DNA from: Micromonospora sp. WMMD1120
GTDB lineage: Bacteria > Actinomycetota > Actinomycetes > Mycobacteriales > Micromonosporaceae
NCBI RefSeq assembly: GCF_029626235.1
Contig: NZ_JARUBO010000005.1
Location: 310,001 to 374,000 of the forward strand
Length of the DNA: 64,000 nt
Direction: 5' to 3'
In this document: positions 14,569 through 24,028 of the stretch, piece after piece
Position numbering within the stretch: the first letter of the stretch is position 1
How the letters are laid out: each line of letters begins with the position of its first letter
Made by a program: the position numbers and the translations under genes
Notes under the pieces: model-generated
Told to the model about the DNA's origin: nothing
Seen by the model: the letters and a program-made list of their open reading frames with translations, nothing else
Database searches by the model: none

Positions 14569-17472
14569 TCAGCCCGGCCCGCTGGGGTCGGCGAGCAGGC
14601 CGAGGCGGTGGGCCACGGCGGCGGCCTCCACCCGGTTGGTCACGCCGAGCTTGGCGATGATCCGGGACACGTGCACGCTCGCCGTCTTCGGTGAGATGAA
14701 CAGCCGCTCGGCGATCCGGCTGTTGCTGTGCCCCTCGGCGACCAACCGCAGCACCTCCCGCTCGCGGGCGGTCAGCAGATCGGAGCCCGCGCCGCCCCCG
14801 TCGGTGCCGCGCAGGCCGACGCGTCGGGCCAGGGTGCGGGCCCCCTCCAGCAGCGGCGCCGCGCCCAGACGCCGGGCGATCTCAATGGCCTCGGTGACCG
14901 CCGCCGCCGTCTCGTCGCGCTCCCCGGCCGCGGCGCTCGCCTCGGCCAGGGCCAGCAACGCGCGGCCCAACGGGTACGGCTGCCCGTCGGCCCGCCACGC
15001 CTCGACCGCCGTACGCCAGGTGCACAGCACCCGGTCGCCGGCCGCGAGCAGCGCGGTGACCTGGGCGGCGTGCGCCCGGGCCGCGGGGTGCCGGGCGGGC
15101 AGGTCGGCGGCGAGCGCCGCGACCGAGCCGGCCAGTTCCCGGTCGGCCACCCGGTTCGCGGTACGCGCGGCGGCGCTGAGCACCGGCCACCCCTCCCGGG
15201 GCAACCGCGGGAGGCGCTCGTCGGCCACCGCGACGCGGGCCGCGCGGACCGCCTCGACCTTGTCGTCGGTGGCCAGCGCCGCCTCGATCGCCAGCTCGCG
15301 CAGGGGCAGGCGGTGGTTCGGCCACAGGTAGGGCCGGCCGAGGAAGGCGAGCGCCCGGTCGACGAGCTCGTCCGCGCCCGGGTGGCCGCGGGCCAATCGC
15401 AGACCGGCGCCCAGTTGGAGCCAGTGCAGTCCGGTGACGCCGGGCAGGTCGATCCGGGCGGCCTCCGCGAGGACCGCCTCGGCGTCGTCCCACCGCCCCA
15501 GCGCGATCAGCGCCTCCGCCCGGTTGGAGAGCAGGTACGCCCCGGTGGAGCGGCTGATGCCCACCCGCCGCGCCTCCGCGACGCCGGCCTCGGCGGCCTG
15601 CGCGGACTCGGCGTAGCGACCCAGCTCGCAGAGCACGTCGGACTGGAACACCTTGGCCAGCACGAGCGCCGACGTGTCGCCGGACGCGCGGGCGACGGCC
15701 TCGGCCCGGTCGAGCTCGGCCAGCCCGTGCTCCTGCCACTCCTGGTGGCAGAGCAGGGCGATCCGCGTCGGCAGCAGGATCAGCTCCTCGCCGATCGCCT
15801 CCGCGTCCGCCGTCGCCTCGGCGGCCACCCGGGCCGCCTCCGCCGGATCTATCTTGACCAGGTGGGTGGCGATGTCGGCGAGCAGCCGCACCCGCTCCAC
15901 TCCGGGCGGGCCGCCGGACGCCAACCGGTACGCCTCGTCCAACTCCTTCCGGCCGTCGCTCTTGCCGAGCAGGGCCAGCAGGCGACCCCGCTGGTCCAGC
16001 AGGCGGGCGGCGCGCAGCGGCGCGGCGTCGGCGTCCACCTCGGCCAGTCCGGCCCGGGTCAGGGTGATGGCCCGGCTGAAGTCGCCGGCGATGACGGCGG
16101 CGTCCAGGGTCTGCTCCAGCAGCGCCAGGTGGTCCATGCCGAGCAGGGCGGCGGCGTCGGGCACCAGCTCCCACAGCTCCAGCGCCCGCTCCAGCAGCCG
16201 GCGCTGCTCGGCGTACGCGTACCGCTCGGCGGCGGCGCAGGCCGCGACCCGGGCGGCGACGAGGGCCCGGGGGTGGTCGTGCGCGGCGTGCCAGTGATGG
16301 GCGATCTCGGTCGGGGCCAGGCCGGCGGCGACCAGGTGCGGCTGGGCCTCGATGGCGGCGGCGAAGCGGGCGTGCAGCCGGGCGTGCTCGCCGGGCAGCA
16401 GCTCGTCGTGCACGGCCTCGCGGACCAGCGCGTGCCGGAACTCGTAGTCACCGTCCCGGTCGGCCACGACCAGTTGGGCGGCGACGGCGGCGCGCAACGC
16501 GTCCTCCAGCTCGGCCTCGGGCAGGCCGGCCACCTCGGCGAGCAGGTCGTGGGCGAAACGGGTGCCGCCGGCGGCCGCGATCCGCAGGACCCGCTGGCTC
16601 GGCTCGGGCAGCTTGTCCACCCGGGCCAGCAACAGGTCGCGCAGCGTCTCGGGAATCGCCACGCAGCCGATCGGGTCACCGGCGGCGGCCAACTCCTCGA
16701 TGAAGAACGGGTTGCCCTGGGTGCGCTCGTGCACGTCGTCGACCGCGCGGGCCGGCGGTTCGGCGCCGAACAGGTCGGCGAGGATCGCGCCGGTGCCGTC
16801 GCGGTCCAGTCGCCCCAGCTCCACCCGCTGCACACCGCGGGCCCGGTCCAGCTCGGCGAGGAACGGGCGCAACGGGTGTCCCCGCTGCAACTCGTCGGTG
16901 CGGTAGGTGCAGACCAGCAGCAGCCGCGCCGGCCGCGCCGCCCGCACCAGGAACCCGATCAGGTCCCGGGTGGACCGGTCGGCCCAGTGCAGGTCCTCGA
17001 TGACGAGCACCAACGGGCGGGCGTCGGCCAACCGCTGGAACAGCTCGGCAACCAGGTCGAACAGGTAGCCGCGCGGGGCGTCGCTGAGCGGGACCGTACG
17101 ACGGGTGACGGCCGCCGAGGCCCGACCCAGCTCCGGCAGCAACGGCGCGAACTCCGCCTCGTAGCCGGCGAAGACCTCGGGACCGTCGGCGCGCAGCACC
17201 GCCCGTAACGCGGCGGCGAACGGGGCGAACGGCAGGCCCGCCTCGCCCAACTCCAGGCACTGACCGACGAGCACCCGCGCCCCGCCACCGGTCGCGCCAC
17301 CGGCGAACTCCTCCAGCAGGCGCGTCTTGCCCACGCCCGCCTCGCCGCCGACCAGCACCGTCGTCGGCTCCCCCGCCCGCACCCGGCCCAGCGCCTCGCG
17401 CAGCGCGGCGATCTCGCGGTGCCGCCCGACGAGGACGGAGCTGGCGGCTCGTACTGTCACGTGTTCGAGCAT
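14569..17472 (-). CDS. LuxR-family (LAL) regulator with AAA ATPase domain
   Basis: 967 residues. An N-terminal AAA_16-type ATPase has Walker A GGEAGVGKT at residues 42-50 and Walker B LVLVIEDLHWAD. A long helical TPR-like middle follows, and a C-terminal LuxR helix-turn-helix (LTAREREVLRLVAEGHSNSR, then IAERLFISPKTASVHVSRII) binds DNA. This is the MalT / LAL architecture, in which ATP and a ligand drive oligomerisation and activation. I choose ATG 17472 (MLEHVTV). The in-frame extension upstream is Ala/Gly low complexity. Neighbours do not reveal the target. Confidence 0.9.
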   Translation of the reverse strand: MLEHVTVRAASSVLVGRHREIAALREALGRVRAGEPTTVLVGGEAGVGKTRLLEEFAGGATGGGARVLVGQCLELGEAGLPFAPFAAALRAVLRADGPEVFAGYEAEFAPLLPELGRASAAVTRRTVPLSDAPRGYLFDLVAELFQRLADARPLVLVIEDLHWADRSTRDLIGFLVRAARPARLLLVCTYRTDELQRGHPLRPFLAELDRARGVQRVELGRLDRDGTGAILADLFGAEPPARAVDDVHERTQGNPFFIEELAAAGDPIGCVAIPETLRDLLLARVDKLPEPSQRVLRIAAAGGTRFAHDLLAEVAGLPEAELEDALRAAVAAQLVVADRDGDYEFRHALVREAVHDELLPGEHARLHARFAAAIEAQPHLVAAGLAPTEIAHHWHAAHDHPRALVAARVAACAAAERYAYAEQRRLLERALELWELVPDAAALLGMDHLALLEQTLDAAVIAGDFSRAITLTRAGLAEVDADAAPLRAARLLDQRGRLLALLGKSDGRKELDEAYRLASGGPPGVERVRLLADIATHLVKIDPAEAARVAAEATADAEAIGEELILLPTRIALLCHQEWQEHGLAELDRAEAVARASGDTSALVLAKVFQSDVLCELGRYAESAQAAEAGVAEARRVGISRSTGAYLLSNRAEALIALGRWDDAEAVLAEAARIDLPGVTGLHWLQLGAGLRLARGHPGADELVDRALAFLGRPYLWPNHRLPLRELAIEAALATDDKVEAVRAARVAVADERLPRLPREGWPVLSAAARTANRVADRELAGSVAALAADLPARHPAARAHAAQVTALLAAGDRVLCTWRTAVEAWRADGQPYPLGRALLALAEASAAAGERDETAAAVTEAIEIARRLGAAPLLEGARTLARRVGLRGTDGGGAGSDLLTAREREVLRLVAEGHSNSRIAERLFISPKTASVHVSRIIAKLGVTNRVEAAAVAHRLGLLADPSGPG

Positions 17473-17618
17473 GCCATGACGGGCCCCGCCGCCGGCCCCG
17501 CCGCTCGCCCCGTGGTCGGGCGGCGGGGCCGGCACGGGCCGACCCGACGGCATGGCAGCTGCCGTACGGGCGGCGTCCGCCGCGGCGGTGGCTCGTGCGG
17601 TTGCCGTGGCCGGCGCGG

Positions 17619-17789
17619 TCACCGGCGGGCGTCGCCGGTGCGACCGGTCGGCCTGCGCCGACCCAGCCAGCCGCGGCCACCGGAGCGGGGCAGCGACCGG
17701 GCGAGTCGGTCGGCGGCCACCTCGGCGCGCAGCTCGGCGGCGTGGGTACGGTGCAGCGTGAGCAGGAATTCCGCGTCGTTGCCGAACAT
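17619..17789 (-). CDS. Small basic protein, MFGNDAEF type
   Basis: 56 residues, beginning MFGNDAEFLLTLHRTHAAEL and ending in a basic, Arg-rich tail. AAGGGG about ten bases upstream of ATG 17789 is a good ribosome site. Short proteins with an MFGN...LHxxHAAELR start recur in Micromonosporaceae genomes, as far as I recall, always without known function. It is upstream of the LAL regulator on the same strand, 146 bases away, and divergent from the DUF4191 gene. Confidence 0.6.
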   Translation of the reverse strand: MFGNDAEFLLTLHRTHAAELRAEVAADRLARSLPRSGGRGWLGRRRPTGRTGDARR

Positions 17790-17995
17790 GTCAGGCCCCT
17801 TCGTCGCGTCGTCGTCTTCTGCTGATGACTCTTCGCGTGAAGGCCCCGACCGGGCATGGGGACAGCGCCTCATCTTCCCCGGCGGCACCCTCCTTACCCG
17901 CGCCGGCCGGACGCCCGCGGCGGCGTAAGGTACTCAGCCGGCCGGCACCCGGACGCGGATCAACGGGGCGTGCGACGACCACTAGACTCTGCGAC

Positions 17996-18682
17996 ATGGC
18001 AAAGCCCCAGGAGAAGGTCTCGTTCGGCCAACGGCTGAAGCAGATCGGGATGGTGTTCCAGTTCACCGCCAAGCAGGACCGGTGGTTCGCGCCGCTGCTC
18101 GCCGGCGCGGTGCTCATCCCGCTCGCCCTCACCGTGGTCGCGGTCATCCTCTGGAGCTGGATCTGGCTGCCGCTGGGCATCCTGTTCACCCTGCTCGCGG
18201 TGCTGATCGTGCTCAACCTGCGGTCCAACAAGGCGATGATGAACGCCGCCGAGGGGCAACCCGGCGCGGCGGCGCAGATCATGGAGAACATGCGCGGTGA
18301 CTGGCGGGTGACCCCGGCGGTCAGCTCGACCACCCAGATGGACATGGTCCACCTGGTGATCGGCCGTCCGGGCGTGATCCTGCTGGCCGAGGGGAACCCG
18401 CAGCGGGTGCGCGGCCTGCTCGGCCAGGAGAAGCGGCGGCTGTCGAAGGTGATCGGCTCCGCTCCCCTGCACGACTACGTGATCGGGCAGGAGGAGGGCG
18501 AGCTGCCGATCCGCAAGCTCCGCACGACGCTGCTGCGCCTGCCCCGCGCGCTCTCCGGCAAGGACGTCAACTCGTTGGACAAGCGTCTCAAGGCGCTCAC
18601 CGCCCGTCCGCAGATGCCCAAGGGCGCGATCCCGAAGAACATGCGGCCGCCAGGCGCCTTCCGCCAGTCGCGGGGCCGCTGA
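17996..18682 (+). CDS. DUF4191 membrane protein
   Basis: 228 residues. Two adjacent membrane helices at about residues 32-75 (PLLAGAVLIPLALTVVAVIL and the next) are followed by a cytoplasmic domain with the block HLVIGRPGVILLAEGNPQRV. That block and the basic C-terminus (PKNMRPPGAFRQSRGR) are typical of actinobacterial DUF4191, which is often found near lipA and glnA as here. Function is unknown. ATG 17996 lies seven bases after TAGACT (17983-17988), so it is probably leaderless. A hairpin terminator follows at 18701. Confidence 0.92.
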   Translation: MAKPQEKVSFGQRLKQIGMVFQFTAKQDRWFAPLLAGAVLIPLALTVVAVILWSWIWLPLGILFTLLAVLIVLNLRSNKAMMNAAEGQPGAAAQIMENMRGDWRVTPAVSSTTQMDMVHLVIGRPGVILLAEGNPQRVRGLLGQEKRRLSKVIGSAPLHDYVIGQEEGELPIRKLRTTLLRLPRALSGKDVNSLDKRLKALTARPQMPKGAIPKNMRPPGAFRQSRGR

Positions 18683-18700
18683 CCCCCCAGGTGTACGACC

Positions 18701-18733
18701 ACGAGAGCCGGACCCCTCAGGTCCGGCTCTCGT
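18701..18733 (+). terminator. Terminator of the DUF4191 gene
   Basis: Arms ACGAGAGCCGGAC and complement at 18701-18713 and 18721-18733 with a seven-base loop, 19 bases after the stop codon. Confidence 0.75.
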
Positions 18734-18754
18734 CGTAACACCCCGCCGCGCCCC

Positions 18755-18796
18755 GCCGCACCCCCGCGATCTTGCGCCGCACCCCCGCGATCTTGC
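18755..18796. repeat. 21-base tandem duplication
   Basis: Two exact 21-base units, 18755-18775 and 18776-18796, each ending CGCGATCTTGC. The second unit runs into the left arm of the 70-base palindrome, so the duplication copied that arm and its flank. Confidence 0.85.
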
Positions 18797-18857
18797 ACTT
18801 TCTGTCCCGACAAAGGGGGTGCATCTGCTCATAGCGACAACAGAAACCGCAAGATCG
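18788..18857. repeat. 70-base palindromic intergenic element, copy 2 (CGATCTTGCA family)
   Basis: Starts CGATCTTGCA, ends CGCAAGATCG, and matches the element at 2999-3068 in the opposite orientation over its full length. It lies between the convergent DUF4191 and RDD genes. Confidence 0.8.
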
Positions 18858-18859
18858 GC

Positions 18860-18944
18860 GCGGTTCTCCCCGCAGCGCGGTTCTCCCCGCAGCGCGGTTC
18901 TCCCCGCAGCGCGGTTCTCCCCGCAGCGCGGTTCTCTCCGCAGC
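18860..18944. repeat. Five 17-base tandem repeats (VNTR-like)
   Basis: Five head-to-tail copies of GCGGTTCTCCCCGCAGC. The first four are identical and the fifth has one change (CTCTCC). They end about 20 bases before the stop codon of the RDD gene. There are no spacers, so this is not CRISPR. Confidence 0.9.
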
Positions 18945-18964
18945 GCGGGCGCGGGCGGGGCGGT

Positions 18965-19363
18965 TCAGCCTCGGGGCGCGTCGACGATGACCGAGTCGGC
19001 GAGCTTGTCGTGCAGGCCGCGGCGGTGCTCGTCCATGATCAGCGCGGGGACGACGAGGGCCAGCAGCAGGCCCCGGATCAACCCCCGGAGCACACCGATC
19101 CGGCCACCGTCGTGCCAGTTGAGGCAGCGGATCTTGGTGATGTACATGCCCGGCGTCTGGGCGAACAGGCCGAGGAAGACGCCGTACACCAGGACCAGCA
19201 CCAGCACCGGCGCCCATCCGTCGCGGACCGGGTCGGCGAAGAAGTTGGACACCAGCAGGCAGAGCACCCAGTCGACGATCAGCGCTCCGAACCGCCGGCC
19301 GAGGCTCGGCGGGGTGAAGGTCGGGTCGGTGGCCGGGGCTGCCGGGGCGTACGGATTGGTCAC
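18965..19363 (-). CDS. RDD-family membrane protein
   Basis: 132 residues. After a Pro/Ala-rich N-terminus (MTNPYAPAAPA) comes the RDD domain with LGRRFGALIVDWVLCLLVS, where the Arg-Asp pattern names the family. A second helix ends at TPGMYITKIR, and a third is near IRGLLLALVVPALI. The role is uncertain, and transport or ion exchange has been proposed for some members. I start at GTG 19363 because TACCCT on the minus strand (19372-19377) is eight bases upstream. TTG 19372 would overlap that element. It is divergent from glnA. Confidence 0.88.
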   Translation of the reverse strand: MTNPYAPAAPATDPTFTPPSLGRRFGALIVDWVLCLLVSNFFADPVRDGWAPVLVLVLVYGVFLGLFAQTPGMYITKIRCLNWHDGGRIGVLRGLIRGLLLALVVPALIMDEHRRGLHDKLADSVIVDAPRG

Positions 19364-19530
19364 AGCGGTCAAGGGTATCCGCGCGGCGGCGAGAGGTCGT
19401 CCGGCACCACCGCCGCTGTGTGCCGATTCAGGCTAAAGGCATCAGATGTCATTAGACTGGCCCAGTCGGTACGCCGCTCGTGGCGAGCCGGAGGCGTGGA
19501 CAGGAGCGTCGCCGACGCTCCGCGAGGGAC

Positions 19531-19557
19531 GTAACACGGCAGAAACAACGGAGACAC
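19531..19557 (+). promoter_or_regulatory. GlnR box upstream of glnA
   Basis: GTAAC-N6-GAAAC-N6-GACAC fits the actinobacterial GlnR consensus (gTnAC-n6-GaAAC-n6-GTnAC) closely. It ends 69 bases before the glnA start. GlnR, an OmpR-type regulator, activates glnA under nitrogen limitation in related genera. Confidence 0.8.
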
Positions 19558-19626
19558 GGCTGGGCAACCCCCCGGCCATAGCGTCGCCAGAAGCCTAGCC
19601 ACCCCGTGGACGTGCCAGGAGGATGT

Positions 19627-21051
19627 GTGTTCGCCAATCCCGAGGAACTGCTGCGCTACCTCAAGAACGAGGACGTGAAGTTCGTCGACGTGCGTTTCTG
19701 TGACCTGCCCGGCGTGATGCAGCACTTCAACCTGCCGGTCGAGTCCGTCAACGACGACCTCTTCACCGACGGCCTCGCGTTCGACGGCTCGTCGATCCGC
19801 GGCTTCCAGGCGATCCACGAGTCGGACATGCTCCTGCTCCCGGACGTCGCCACCGCGTTCATCGACCCGTTCCGCGCGCAGAAGACCCTCGCGCTCAACT
19901 TCTTCATCCACGACCCGTTCACGCGTGAGGCCTACACCCGCGACCCGCGCAACGTGGCGAAGAAGGCCGAGGCGTACCTCGCGGCCAGCGGCATCGCCGA
20001 CACCGCCTACTTCGGCGCCGAGGCGGAGTTCTACATCTTCGACTCGATCCGCCACGAGACCTCCGCGCACCAGTCGTTCTACTACATCGACTCGATCGAG
20101 GGCGCCTGGAACACCGGCCGCGAGGAGGCCGGTGGCAACCGCGGCTACAAGACCGCGTACAAGGGCGGCTACTTCCCGGTCCCGCCGGTCGACCACTACG
20201 CCGACCTGCGCGACTCGATCGTGCGCCGGCTCGTCGACACCGGGTTCACCGTGGAGCGTTCGCACCACGAGGTGGGCACCGCCGGCCAGTCCGAGATCAA
20301 CTACAAGTTCTCCACGCTGCTGCACGCCGCCGACCAGCTCCAGCTCTTCAAGTACATCGTGAAGAACGAGGCCTGGGCCAACGGCAAGACCGCCACGTTC
20401 ATGCCCAAGCCGCTCTTCGGCGACAACGGCTCCGGCATGCACACCCACCAGAGCCTCTGGCTCAACGGCGAGCCGCTGTTCTACGACGAGACCGGTTACG
20501 CCGGCCTGTCCGACACCGCCCGCTGGTACATCGGTGGCCTGCTGCACCACGCGCCGTCGCTGCTGGCCTTCACCAACCCGACGGTCAACTCGTACCGCCG
20601 CCTGGTGCCGGGCTTCGAGGCGCCGGTCAACCTGGTCTACTCGCAGCGCAACCGCTCCGCGTGCACCCGCATCCCGGTCACCGGCAGCAACCCGAAGGCC
20701 AAGCGCGTCGAGTTCCGCGTGCCCGACCCGTCGGCGAACGTCTACCTCGCCTTCTCCGCGATGATGATGGCCGGCCTGGACGGCATCAAGAGCAAGATCG
20801 AGCCGCCGACGCCGATCGACAAGGACCTCTACGACCTCCCGCCGGAGGAGTGGGGCGACGTCAAGCAGGTCCCCGGCTCGCTGCCGGCCGTGCTCGACTC
20901 CCTCGAGGCCGACCACGACTACCTGCTCGACGGCGGCGTCTTCACCCCCGACCTGATCTCCACCTGGGTCGACTGGAAGCGCGCCAACGAGGTCGACCCG
21001 GTCCGCCTGCGTCCGACCCCGCACGAGTTCGCCATGTACTTCGACTGCTGA
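19627..21051 (+). CDS. glnA: Glutamine synthetase type I (GSI-beta)
   Basis: 474 residues. Makes glutamine from glutamate, ammonia and ATP as a cytosolic dodecamer. Visible are the N-terminal latch region, [11 protein letters not shown], the metal-binding AEAEFYIFD, the ATP-site [18 protein letters not shown], and NRSACTRIP. The adenylylation site [11 protein letters not shown] has its target at Tyr402, which GlnE (27071-30109) would modify. I start at GTG 19627, four bases after AGGAGG (19617-19622). This matches Streptomyces GlnA better than GTG 19606. A GlnR box lies upstream, so expression should rise in nitrogen shortage. Confidence 0.98.
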   Translation: MFANPEELLRYLKNEDVKFVDVRFCDLPGVMQHFNLPVESVNDDLFTDGLAFDGSSIRGFQAIHESDMLLLPDVATAFIDPFRAQKTLALNFFIHDPFTREAYTRDPRNVAKKAEAYLAASGIADTAYFGAEAEFYIFDSIRHETSAHQSFYYIDSIEGAWNTGREEAGGNRGYKTAYKGGYFPVPPVDHYADLRDSIVRRLVDTGFTVERSHHEVGTAGQSEINYKFSTLLHAADQLQLFKYIVKNEAWANGKTATFMPKPLFGDNGSGMHTHQSLWLNGEPLFYDETGYAGLSDTARWYIGGLLHHAPSLLAFTNPTVNSYRRLVPGFEAPVNLVYSQRNRSACTRIPVTGSNPKAKRVEFRVPDPSANVYLAFSAMMMAGLDGIKSKIEPPTPIDKDLYDLPPEEWGDVKQVPGSLPAVLDSLEADHDYLLDGGVFTPDLISTWVDWKRANEVDPVRLRPTPHEFAMYFDC

Positions 21052-21182
21052 GCAGTCAGACGCAGGACGACTGCCGAGCAGTCACCGCACCACCGGCCGG
21101 GCCGGCTTCGCGATCGCGGAGCCGGCCCGGCTCACTGTGCGCCGCCCCCCGGTATACCTTCGCGTCCGATACATTGCTCCGT

Positions 21183-21548
21183 GTGGACACACCTCTACGC
21201 GAACCGACCTTCCTGATCCTCACCGCGCTGGCCGCCCAGCCGATGCACGGCTACGGGCTGATCGGTGAGGTCGCCGCCCTCTCCGACAACCGCGTGTCGC
21301 TACGCCCCGGGACGCTCTACGGGGCGCTCGACCGACTCGTCGACGCAGGCCTCGTCGAGGTCGACCGGGAAGAGGTGGTGGACGGCCGACTGCGCCGCTA
21401 CTACCGCCTCTCCACCAGCGGTGAGACCACGTTGAGCAGCGAGACCGAGCGGCTGCGCCGCAACGTCGAAGCCGCCACGAGCCGGTTGTCCAAGCGGACT
21501 CGTGTCACTCTCCGGACCATCCCGCGCGCGGCCGGAGGGCTGGCATGA
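21183..21548 (+). CDS. PadR-family transcriptional regulator
   Basis: 121 residues with the PadR winged helix: FLILTALAAQPMHGYGLIGE, then LRPGTLYGALDRLVDAGLVE and a wing ending RRYYRLSTSG. A short C-terminal dimerisation helix follows. GTG 21183 is seven bases after TACATT (21170-21175). Just upstream GTATACC and GATACAT suggest an autoregulatory site over the promoter. It overlaps the next gene by four bases (ATGA), so the membrane protein is co-translated and is probably the controlled function. Confidence 0.9.
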   Translation: MDTPLREPTFLILTALAAQPMHGYGLIGEVAALSDNRVSLRPGTLYGALDRLVDAGLVEVDREEVVDGRLRRYYRLSTSGETTLSSETERLRRNVEAATSRLSKRTRVTLRTIPRAAGGLA

Positions 21549-22552
21549 ACGAGCTGGAACGCCGTTACCTCCGGCTGCTGCGCGCGTACCCCGCCGACTA
21601 CCGGCGCGCCCGCGGCGCAGAAATCGTCGGCACCTACCTCGACCTGGCCACCCCTGACCAACGTTGGCCGACGCCGGCGGCCGCCGCGGACCTGGTGCGC
21701 GGCGGCCTCCGCCAGCGGCTGCGGGCCGCGGGCGTCACCGGGCTGATCCCGGGGGTACGCCTCGCGGCGCTGCTGGCTCTGGTCACCGCGAGCGCTCTCG
21801 CCGGCGTCTGGGGTACGGCAGAGCTGCATCCGCCGCCTGCCGAGTGGGGCGTCCCCCACGTCGGCCCGTTCGTCTCGATCGGTGTCGTCACGTGGGCGGC
21901 ATGGCTGCTGACGGCGATGGTGATCGCCGTCGCGCCGAGCCGGGTCGCCCGGTGGGCCATCACCCTCGCGCTCCTGCTCACGATGGCGCTGCCACCGGTG
22001 GCCGCAGCGCTCGACGCATTCCGACCACCGCTGATGGTGCTGCTGCCGCAAATGGTCCTGGGCCTGCTGGGGCTCGCCCTGCCCGACCGACCCTGCCGGG
22101 CGATCCGTCTCGCGCCGGCGCTGTCCGCACTGTCGGCGGTGATGGCGACGGAATTCCTGGTGGGCTTGGATGCGGTCGGCACCTACTACGGCGCCACCCT
22201 GGAGATCTTTTTGCCCACCGTCGGCGGACTGTTGCTGGTCGTCGGGGCTCTGCTGGCCATGGGTCTGGCACTGGGCGGGGACACCCGCGGCGGCTGGGCG
22301 CTCGTCACCCTGCTCACCCCCGCCGGCTTCCTGGCGGTGCCCGGCCTGGCCGACAGCTTCGGCCCGGCGTACGGCGCCATCACCTTCGCAGAACTGGCCG
22401 TGACCTCTCTCGCTGTCGCCGTCGCCGGTCCGGCCGCGCTGTTCCTGACCGTTCTGTTCCGCTCCCGCCGGACCTCCACGCCCCAGCTTTCCGAACAACA
22501 GTGCCCCACCTGCGGCGCGCGAGCGAGCACGAGCGTGACCCCACGACCCTGA
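21545..22552 (+). CDS. Membrane protein co-expressed with PadR
   Basis: 335 residues. The N-terminal soluble helical region (NELERRYLRLLRAYPADYRR) resembles the HAAS-type segments of PadR-linked membrane proteins. About eight to nine helices follow from residue 70 on. A C-terminal tail carries CPTCGA, a possible zinc knuckle. The four-base overlap with padR indicates translational coupling. In other actinobacteria such pairs respond to envelope stress or drugs. The exact role is unknown. The stop is two bases from a palindromic repeat. Confidence 0.75.
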   Translation: MNELERRYLRLLRAYPADYRRARGAEIVGTYLDLATPDQRWPTPAAAADLVRGGLRQRLRAAGVTGLIPGVRLAALLALVTASALAGVWGTAELHPPPAEWGVPHVGPFVSIGVVTWAAWLLTAMVIAVAPSRVARWAITLALLLTMALPPVAAALDAFRPPLMVLLPQMVLGLLGLALPDRPCRAIRLAPALSALSAVMATEFLVGLDAVGTYYGATLEIFLPTVGGLLLVVGALLAMGLALGGDTRGGWALVTLLTPAGFLAVPGLADSFGPAYGAITFAELAVTSLAVAVAGPAALFLTVLFRSRRTSTPQLSEQQCPTCGARASTSVTPRP

Positions 22553-22553
22553 C

Positions 22554-22607
22554 GATCATGAGGTTGGCGAGGTTCCCGTCCGGGTTGTCCCCGTCAACCT
22601 CATGATC
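22554..22607. repeat. Palindromic repeat, GATCATGA family, copy 2
   Basis: Arms GATCATGAGGTTG and complement at 22554-22566 and 22595-22607. It is the same family as 4073-4135 but shorter and diverged. It fills the whole gap between two convergent genes, and its right end overlaps the stop codon of the mannosyltransferase gene. Confidence 0.75.
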
Positions 22608-24009
22608 AATGAGGCCGGCGGCGGGTGACGCGGAGGAGGACGGTCAGAAGCAGCGCGGTCATCGCCAGCGCGCCGGGGGCCTTGGTGAAGCGGGCCAGGT
22701 TCGTGCCGTCCGGCAGGGCGAGGAAGGCCGCCACGGCGGCCGGGACCGCGTACCACGTCGTCCGTAGAGCGGTCAGCGCGACCAGCGCGAGGGGCCAGGT
22801 GGCGTACCAGGGGTGGAAGACCGGGGACAGGACGACGGTGGCGACCAGCGCCAGCGCCGCGCCGCGCAATACCACCCGGGCGTCGTCAAGTCGGCGCAGT
22901 GCCCGCCACGTTCGGTACCAGAGCACCACCAGCACACCGGCGAGCAGGAGCAGGGCGACCGCGCGGATCACCGGTACCGCCTGCGGGTCCCGACCGACCA
23001 GCGCGCCGACGTAGTCCACCACGAACCCGACGGCGGTGGGTGGCGACGTCCACTGCTCCGAGTCACCGCTGTGGGTGAGCGCGCCCACCCAGCCGAAGCC
23101 GAGCCTGGACAGCGCCGAGGTGACCAGCACCGCGCCGACGAGCCCTCCGGCCAGCCAACCTCCGCCGCACACCAGTGCCCGCACCGTGTACGCGCGTCGC
23201 ACCCCGGCCAGCACGGCGAACGGCACCACCACCACGGCGGTGGCCTTCACCGTGACCGCCAGCCCGAGCAGCGCCCCGGCCAGCAGCAACGCCGGAGGCT
23301 GACCCGGTCGGCGGACCGCCACCAGCAGCCCGCACAGCAGCAGGCCCAGCATCACCGCGTCGTTGTGCGCCCCGGCGACCAGGTGTACGCCGACCAGCGG
23401 CCCGGCCAGCGCCAGCCAGGCGGCTCGCCGGGTCGGCACCCGGGCGGCGCGGGCCAGAGCGGGCAGGCAGGCTGCGGCCAGCACCAACCCCGCCACGGCG
23501 ATCACCCGCAGCAGCACCAGCGTGCCGGTGAGCCCGCCGCCGAACGTGACGGCGAGCGCCGCGAGCAGCACGAACACCGGTCCGTACGGCGCCGGGGTGT
23601 CCCGCCAGATCGGCGCGACGGTGTCCAACCACGGGCAGCCCGCCGCCGCCACCCCCACCGCGTACGGGTCGACGCCGTGCGCGTAGGTCCAGCCCTGGCA
23701 GGCGTACGAGTAGACGTCCCGGCTGCCCAGCGGCGGCGCGACCAGCAGCGGCAGCGCCCACAGGCCGGCGGTGAGGTACGCCCACCGGGTCGACGGGGTG
23801 CCGTCGCGCAGCGACCACCACGCCCCGACCAGCAGGGCGGTGCCGACCAGCCAGCAGGTCAGCGTCGCCGGGCCGCCCGGGGCGCGCCAGATCGACTGCG
23901 GTGTCGCGCCGAACGGGGCGTCGGGCAGAGCCCCGCCGAGATACCCGGCCACGGCGAGCAGGACCGCACCGACCAGCCCGACCCACCGAACAACGCCAGC
24001 CCACCCCAC
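22606..24009 (-). CDS. mptB: MptB-like polyprenol-phosphomannose alpha-1,6-mannosyltransferase
   Basis: 467 residues, about thirteen membrane helices, GT-C fold. The family blocks PPLGSRDVYSYACQGW, GCPWLDTVAPIWRDTPAPYG and GAHNDAVMLGLLLCG are present. MptB-type enzymes add alpha-1,6-mannose from polyprenyl phosphomannose to cell-envelope glycolipids (the lipomannan core in corynebacteria). In this genus the product is unproven. It is the last gene of a minus-strand run and lies 19 bases downstream of a paralogue with the same motifs. The stop overlaps a palindromic repeat. Confidence 0.82.
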   Translation of the reverse strand: MGWAGVVRWVGLVGAVLLAVAGYLGGALPDAPFGATPQSIWRAPGGPATLTCWLVGTALLVGAWWSLRDGTPSTRWAYLTAGLWALPLLVAPPLGSRDVYSYACQGWTYAHGVDPYAVGVAAAGCPWLDTVAPIWRDTPAPYGPVFVLLAALAVTFGGGLTGTLVLLRVIAVAGLVLAAACLPALARAARVPTRRAAWLALAGPLVGVHLVAGAHNDAVMLGLLLCGLLVAVRRPGQPPALLLAGALLGLAVTVKATAVVVVPFAVLAGVRRAYTVRALVCGGGWLAGGLVGAVLVTSALSRLGFGWVGALTHSGDSEQWTSPPTAVGFVVDYVGALVGRDPQAVPVIRAVALLLLAGVLVVLWYRTWRALRRLDDARVVLRGAALALVATVVLSPVFHPWYATWPLALVALTALRTTWYAVPAAVAAFLALPDGTNLARFTKAPGALAMTALLLTVLLRVTRRRPH

Positions 24010-24028
24010 AAGACCGGCGCACCGTCCC

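Noticed and set aside
18860..18944. Possible CRISPR array
   Set aside because: The 17-base units are directly joined without spacers, and no cas genes are near.
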